NCBI GenBank assembly: GCA_002451015.1
Contig: DKBB01000343.1
Location: forward strand, 1-8,059
Source of the DNA: Acidobacteria bacterium UBA6911
Lineage (GTDB): Bacteria > Acidobacteriota > UBA6911
Reading direction: 5' to 3'
Length of the DNA stretch: 8,059 bases
Shown: one piece after another, positions 5,923-8,059 of the stretch
Numbering within the stretch: position 1 is the first letter of the stretch
How the letters are laid out: every line of letters starts with the position of its first letter
Notes under the pieces: generated by a model
What the model was told of the DNA's origin: nothing
Database searches by the model: none
Seen by the model: only the letters and a program-made list of their open reading frames with translations
Program-made: the position numbers and the translations under genes

Positions 5923-7686
5923 TTAATCCGGAAAGAGCCTGGGCCACAGAGCATCGACGCGGGCCACGGTTTCCGGGCTGGGTTCGACCGGGGGCGGATA
6001 CCAAGGTTTCAACCTGCAGTCGATCACAATCGGTGCCGACAATCGCGCGTGAAAGCGTTGCACGGAGCAGTATTTTGCATGGATATCGGCAGCAGGTTCA
6101 AACCTTGTGAAAACGGTCCAGAGGAAGGATGCATCGTCCCGGGTGCAATCCTTTGCATTGTCTACCAGTACAACCACACGAAATGGCTGTACGGCCTGCT
6201 CCTGCAGTAATTGGTCGACAGCCGTATCGTTTTCCCTCCATTTCGGGCCTTCGACCACCAGCAGTCCCGGGACAAAGACCTTTTGTTCGTGAAACGCTTC
6301 GTTCTTCAGATCCGCGGCAGGATTATCCTGCAGTTTGAATCGGCTGTCTCCGAGACCCATGAGGATGGCTTTGCTGCCCTCGTTCAAAGTGCCGCTTGTG
6401 TAATCGAGAGTGTCCTGTGAAACTGGCGAAAAAATATGCAGATCGGTGTTGAAATCGGCGCGTTCCAGGATATGGCGAAGGAAGAGGCGGAAATCTTTTA
6501 GCGGCATGGGGGTGTCGGTGATCATCAGGAACTTGGTCAGAGAGAGCTGTCCTTCCCCCAGGATCCTCAAACCGGCCATGAAAGCCTCTTTCGGATAGCG
6601 TTCCTGAACGACAGCGGCTGCCAGCGGATGCACTCCGGCATCGTCGTAAGCCCACACAGCGCGGACTCCATTCAGAACCAGAGGGTATAACGGGGAGAAC
6701 ATTTCCTGCAGGTATTCACAGATATAGTGGTCTTCCTGCCGGGGGCGTCCGACAACGGTTGCGGGGAAAAAGGCATCTTTGCGATGGTATATCTTTTCCG
6801 TTACGAATACCGGGAACGGATGCGCCAGGGAGTAATATCCGTAATGATCTCCAAAGGGACCTTCATTCCGCCTCTCATTCGGGGGTACGTGTCCTATCAG
6901 CGCGAACTCCGCTTCGGACACAACGGGAAGGGAACTGATTGCCTCGTTTTTAATGAGGGATAATTTTTTGTCCTGCAGCAGGGAAGCCAGGACGACTTCC
7001 GGTATATTTTCCGGCAGGGGCGCTATCGCCGCAAGGATAAGAGCCGGCGGTCCTCCTAAAAAAATATTTGCCTTAAGCGGCTTCCGATTTTTTTCCGCTT
7101 CGTAGTAGTGAAATCCCATGCCCCGATGGATCTGAAAATGCATTCCCGCGACCGCATCGTCGTAGATCTGAATTCGGTACATACCGATATTGGATCTGCC
7201 GGATGCGGGATGCTCCGTGTAGACAAGAGGAAGGGTTAAAAAGGAGCCCCCGTCCTCGGGCCAGCTTTTAATTTGAGGAAGGGATTTCAATCTTACCGGG
7301 ATCAGCGAGTATTCCAGAACCGGTCCCGTCCGGCAGGTTCTGGTACCCAGTTTCAGAAGATGTTTCGCAAGGTCGCGGAATTCCCACAGCCTGGAGACGG
7401 ACGGTGTCATCAGGCATTCCGCGGCTTCGGAAACGCGTTTAATGAATCGAGACGGCTCTTCCCCAAAGGCAAGGTCGATGCGTCTGCGGGTGCCGAAAAG
7501 GTTCGTTACAACGGGAAATTTTGTGTCCAGGACACTACGGAACATAAGGGCCGGTCCCTGACGGCTTACAACTCTGCGTTGAATTTCGGCCAGTTCGAGA
7601 TGGGGGTTGACAGTTTCATCGATGACATGCAGTTCTCCTTCCCGCTTCAGGCATTCGATAAAGCTTCTGAGGTTTAGATGTCGCAT
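5923..7686 (-). CDS. ubiD: UbiD-family prenylated-FMN-dependent decarboxylase, long form
   Basis: A 587-residue cytosolic protein of the UbiD family, which reversibly decarboxylates aromatic or unsaturated acids using prenylated FMN made by UbiX. Landmarks: 'WPEDGGSFLTLPLVYTEHP' (142-160), 'GRSNIGMYRIQ' (163-173), 'QIHRGMGFHY', and 'NEGPFGDHYGYYS'. By comparison with fungal Fdc1, Asn166, His187 and Glu230 would bind metal/cofactor, and Arg171, Glu275 and Asp280 form the catalytic trio; Asp at the third place is also what E. coli UbiD has ('EGPFGDHTGYY'). It is about 90 residues longer than E. coli UbiD (497), like the forms in Helicobacter, Chlamydia and Bacteroidota that are often annotated as menaquinone (futalosine route) decarboxylases. 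A role in quinone synthesis is therefore likely, but the substrate is not proven and no ubiX or mqn gene is present. ATG 7686 gives the usual family N-terminus; its AGGAGG is only 3 bases away, unusually close. The symbol denotes the family. Confidence 0.9.
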   Translation of the reverse strand: MRHLNLRSFIECLKREGELHVIDETVNPHLELAEIQRRVVSRQGPALMFRSVLDTKFPVVTNLFGTRRRIDLAFGEEPSRFIKRVSEAAECLMTPSVSRLWEFRDLAKHLLKLGTRTCRTGPVLEYSLIPVRLKSLPQIKSWPEDGGSFLTLPLVYTEHPASGRSNIGMYRIQIYDDAVAGMHFQIHRGMGFHYYEAEKNRKPLKANIFLGGPPALILAAIAPLPENIPEVVLASLLQDKKLSLIKNEAISSLPVVSEAEFALIGHVPPNERRNEGPFGDHYGYYSLAHPFPVFVTEKIYHRKDAFFPATVVGRPRQEDHYICEYLQEMFSPLYPLVLNGVRAVWAYDDAGVHPLAAAVVQERYPKEAFMAGLRILGEGQLSLTKFLMITDTPMPLKDFRLFLRHILERADFNTDLHIFSPVSQDTLDYTSGTLNEGSKAILMGLGDSRFKLQDNPAADLKNEAFHEQKVFVPGLLVVEGPKWRENDTAVDQLLQEQAVQPFRVVVLVDNAKDCTRDDASFLWTVFTRFEPAADIHAKYCSVQRFHARLSAPIVIDCRLKPWYPPPVEPSPETVARVDALWPRLFPD

Positions 7687-7707
7687 GTTCCTCCTGTCGG
7701 AGTGGAT

Positions 7708-7713
7708 AGTATA
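7708..7713 (-). promoter_or_regulatory. Candidate -10 box for ubiD
   Basis: On the - strand TATACT (5 of 6 to TATAAT) lies 21 bases before the ubiD ATG, in the context CGGGTATACTATCC. The expected -35 position (about 7730-7736) reads only ATCTTT or AATCTT, a poor match. The leader RNA would be about 15 bases long, just enough for the ribosome binding site. A similar CGGG-A-TATACT sits before sod. Confidence 0.35.
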
Positions 7714-7725
7714 CCCGAAATGTCT

Positions 7726-7746
7726 GATTAAAGATTACAGATTGGA
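7726..7746 (+). repeat. Three degenerate 7-base tandem repeats
   Basis: GATTAAA, GATTACA and GATTGGA follow each other without spacer at 7726-7732, 7733-7739 and 7740-7746. All share GATT and vary in the last three bases. They lie just upstream of the candidate ubiD promoter and overlap its expected -35 region. Confidence 0.6.
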
Positions 7747-7820
7747 AGCTGAAGAACGGAACAAATGCGTGTGATCGGAATGATCCTGGATAAATAATGA
7801 TCCTACAATCAAAGTGAGAG

Positions 7821-7855
7821 ACTCAAGATTTAACGTGCAATGTTTAACGTTGAAC
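7821..7855 (-). repeat. Five degenerate 7-base tandem repeats
   Basis: Read on the - strand the units are GTTCAAC (7855-7849), GTTAAAC (7848-7842), ATTGCAC (7841-7835), GTTAAAT (7834-7828) and CTTGAGT (7827-7821), all joined without spacer. The period of 7 holds across all five, with a consensus close to GTTNAAC. Heptanucleotide tandem repeats are known between genes in some bacteria (for example cyanobacterial STRR sequences); any relation to those is inference. Confidence 0.6.
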
Positions 7856-7868
7856 TTGCGGCGTTCAG

Positions 7869-7882
7869 GTCCCGGCCGGGAC
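7869..7882. repeat. Perfect 14-base palindrome, 18 bases beyond the metW stop
   Basis: GTCCCGGCCGGGAC is its own reverse complement. As RNA it can form a 5-base-pair GC-rich stem with a GGCC loop. It lies where a metW terminator would be, but no T-run follows on the - strand. It could equally be a binding site for a dimeric protein. Confidence 0.6.
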
Positions 7883-7900
7883 TTTAGAATGCTTTGCCGA

Positions 7901-8059
7901 TTAGTGACTAATGACGAAAATCGCCATGTCCGCCAGGAGGTTTGGATTTTCTGAAACGAAGCATCCTTCCTCGGTATCCAGGCCAATGCGGCTGTGGACT
8001 TTGATATCCCTTTCTTTGCAGAAATGGTCGAAATCGTCTATGGAAAAGAAACGGATATT
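7901..8059 (-). CDS. metW: MetW-like methionine biosynthesis protein, C-terminal fragment
   Basis: The - strand is open from the right edge to TAA at 7903-7901 and gives 52 residues without a start codon, since the gene begins outside the window. The fragment runs 'NIRFFSIDDFDHFCKERDIK', then 'VHSRIGLDTEEG', and ends 'NPNLLADMAIFVISH'. This is the end pattern of MetW: 'NIRF.T..DF..LC.E.GI', then 'PNLLAE.A.Y.L'. MetW is a SAM-dependent-methyltransferase-like protein of about 200 residues that usually sits directly after metX and supports homoserine acylation in methionine synthesis, so metX may lie just outside to the right. Other class I methyltransferases are possible but fit the ending less well. 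It shares the strand of ubiD but the 214-base gap argues against one tight operon. Confidence 0.72.
   Translation of the reverse strand, partial: NIRFFSIDDFDHFCKERDIKVHSRIGLDTEEGCFVSENPNLLADMAIFVISH

Larger units (their letters stand above)
7687..7900. other. Non-coding gap between metW and ubiD
   Basis: These 214 bases hold no gene I can support. An open frame of 83 codons on - spans 7735-7986, but it overlaps the MetW-like gene in another frame and has low-complexity, repeat-derived content. The gap contains two tracts of degenerate heptamers, a 9-base direct repeat AATGATCCT (7779-7787 and 7796-7804) and a 14-base palindrome, each listed or reported separately. Confidence 0.6.

Noticed and set aside
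7735..7986. Open frame of 83 codons on - crossing the metW-ubiD gap
   Set aside because: It overlaps the MetW-like ending in a shifted frame and runs through the heptamer repeats, with no recognisable protein.
1..8059. CRISPR array, mobile element, tRNA/rRNA or defence island
   Set aside because: No regularly spaced long repeats, transposase or integrase motifs, or recognisable RNA gene were seen on either strand.

Overview
The window looks like ordinary bacterial chromosome, roughly half G+C by eye, from a diderm that makes lipoproteins and exports proteins by Sec and Tat. The TonB C-terminal domain at the left edge has the wording common in Acidobacteriota ('VxP.YP.LAR...GxVxLxAVIDxxGxI...GxPLLxxAAxxAVxQWKYxPTLxNGEPV'), so an acidobacterial or related lineage is my best guess. 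That rests on one domain and is not proof.

Layout from left to right: (1) the 3' end of a TonB-like energy-transducer protein on +; (2) a quinone oxidoreductase of the Qor family on -, with only 6 bases between the two stop codons; (3) a divergent AT-rich gap, then a secreted family 3 glycoside hydrolase with a PA14 insert and a fibronectin-III-like tail on +; (4) an NTF2/SnoaL-like lipoprotein on -; (5) divergent from it, an iron-type superoxide dismutase with a Tat lipoprotein signal on +; (6) a long-form UbiD-family prenylated-FMN decarboxylase on -; (7) a 214-base non-coding gap with degenerate heptamer repeats and a 14-base palindrome; (8) the last 52 codons of a MetW-like protein on -, running off the right edge.

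Among the first six genes the strand flips at every step, so nearly all are single-gene transcription units and no operon ties them together. Four of the seven products act, or probably act, outside the cytoplasm: the TonB-like protein, the GH3 enzyme, the NTF2-like lipoprotein and the SOD. Qor and SOD both handle redox or oxygen stress, and UbiD probably serves quinone synthesis, but a joint pathway is not shown by the layout.

I found no CRISPR array, rRNA, tRNA, transposase, integrase or defence system, and no convincing new multi-gene system. The points most worth a second look are the Tat-lipoprotein form of the Fe-SOD beside a divergent NTF2-like lipoprotein, two mutually exclusive perfect hairpins inside the SOD coding sequence, and the 7-base periodic repeats between ubiD and metW.
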